64,000 nt of DNA from Lachnospiraceae bacterium NC2004 (GTDB taxonomy: Bacteria; Bacillota; Clostridia; Lachnospirales; Lachnospiraceae). Shown one piece after another: positions 63,663 to 64,000 of the stretch; position 1 is the stretch's first letter, and each line of letters opens with the position of its first letter. A program made the position numbers and the translations under genes. The notes beneath the pieces are model-generated. The model saw only the letters and a program-made list of their open reading frames with translations. It was not told where the DNA came from and searched no databases. Location of the stretch: positions 1-64,000 of the forward strand of contig JHXB01000009.1 of the NCBI GenBank assembly GCA_000621905.1, written 5' to 3'.

Positions 63663-63689
63663 ATATCGGTCAAAGACACGGGTTTCTTA
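63663..63689 (-). promoter_or_regulatory. sigma-D-like promoter of the orphan cluster
   Basis: On the minus strand TAAG, 15 bp, ACCGATAT followed by AAT. It is almost the same as the one before the DUF6033-like gene, with the same spacing. Confidence 0.5.
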
Positions 63690-63782
63690 ATTCTTTCGTG
63701 AAAAAGACTATAAAATGATTAAGCATAATTACATCCGTCATACGAATCAGGCATTTCCATATATGAGAGTGCAAGTTTTTCG

Positions 63783-63930
63783 TTGACAATAACAGAGTCT
63801 TATTTTATAATATTCAAGTAATTATAGGCTTTTATTCATTAACAGCCTATAATTACTTGAATAGGCTATCATTATTATTGTGCTATTACAGTAAATATAG
63901 GCCACAGTCAAATCAAAGCCTATATTTACT
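63783..63930 (+). promoter_or_regulatory. consensus promoter with two inverted-repeat operators
   Basis: TTGACA (63783-63788), 17 bp, TATAAT (63806-63811). A 20-bp perfect inverted repeat begins on the -10 (63811-63830 with 63844-63863). A second 13-bp one follows (63890-63902 with 63918-63930). Both share AGGC/GCCT next to the loop. This suits repression by a dimeric regulator. Confidence 0.8.
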
Positions 63931-63944
63931 CAAAGAGGTTTACT

Positions 63945-64000
63945 ATGTTATTATCCTATCCGGATTGTTTAAAAAAATGGCAATCAGATTATCAGATTAA
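63945..64000 (+). CDS. start of a gene resembling an AbiEi-type antitoxin (partial)
   Basis: Only 18 codons are visible: MLLSYPDCLKKWQSDYQI, after an AGAGG site. This opening resembles Clostridial AbiEi-like antitoxins, whose winged-helix domain starts this way. AbiEi proteins repress their own promoter through inverted repeats, which are present here. The rest lies outside the window, so the call is tentative. Confidence 0.4.
   Translation, partial: MLLSYPDCLKKWQSDYQI

Overview
The window is a 64 kb piece of a low-GC Firmicutes chromosome centred on the replication origin. The order rpmH-rnpA-yidD-yidC-jag-mnmE-mnmG-rsmG on one side and dnaA-dnaN-S4-recF-gyrB-gyrA on the other is the classic origin block. 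The class I two-subunit fumarase, DUF4342, DUF4446, YaaR, FapA and DUF6033-like proteins, and the FAQNDN/CHSERSEES-type interspersed repeats, point to the Clostridia, most likely a motile Lachnospiraceae such as the Butyrivibrio/Pseudobutyrivibrio/Lachnospira group. The genus is an inference.

Layout. 0-0.6 kb: 5' end of a 16S rRNA gene and tRNA-Ser, both leftward with clear promoters. 0.8-5.8 kb: an HD-GYP/receiver protein, fumarase beta and alpha subunits, a lipoprotein and a secreted protein. 5.8-14.6 kb: gyrA, gyrB, recF, an S4 protein, dnaN and dnaA, all leftward. 14.56-14.94 kb: oriC, with a cluster of DnaA boxes and AT-rich DNA. 15.0-23.7 kb: rightward ribosomal protein, RNase P, membrane insertase and tRNA-modification genes. 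23.7-28.7 kb: argS, two small genes and a repeat field of composite units, each ending in a perfect parS site. 28.8-35.8 kb: a DUF4342 protein with a two-component system, parA-parB, DUF4446 and serS. 36-47 kb: envelope and metabolic genes (transglutaminase-like protein, lipid kinase, trmB, D,D-carboxypeptidase, FapA, AI-2E-type transporter, DUF6033-like protein, GH13 enzyme) and two tRNAs. 47-50.3 kb: an AAA/PD-(D/E)XK protein and an AAA ATPase flanked by an 81-bp direct repeat. 50.6-56.5 kb: acetyltransferase, tadA, subtilase-LRR fusion, SRP RNA, HD phosphohydrolase and an Orn/Lys/Arg decarboxylase interrupted in frame by a repeat. 56.7-61.4 kb: the conserved tmk-yaaR-holB-yaaT-trmN6-rsmI block. 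61.5-64 kb: an accessory region with a leftward cluster of orphan genes and the start of a gene resembling an AbiEi antitoxin.

How it fits together. Genes left of the origin read mostly leftward and genes right of it mostly rightward, so transcription follows replication. ParA, ParB and seven parS sites lie within 19 kb of oriC and form the chromosome segregation module. The least ordinary features are the composite parS-bearing repeats, the large hairpin elements whose stems differ in sequence but keep pairing, and the sigma-D-like promoters in front of the DUF6033-like gene and the terminal orphan cluster.
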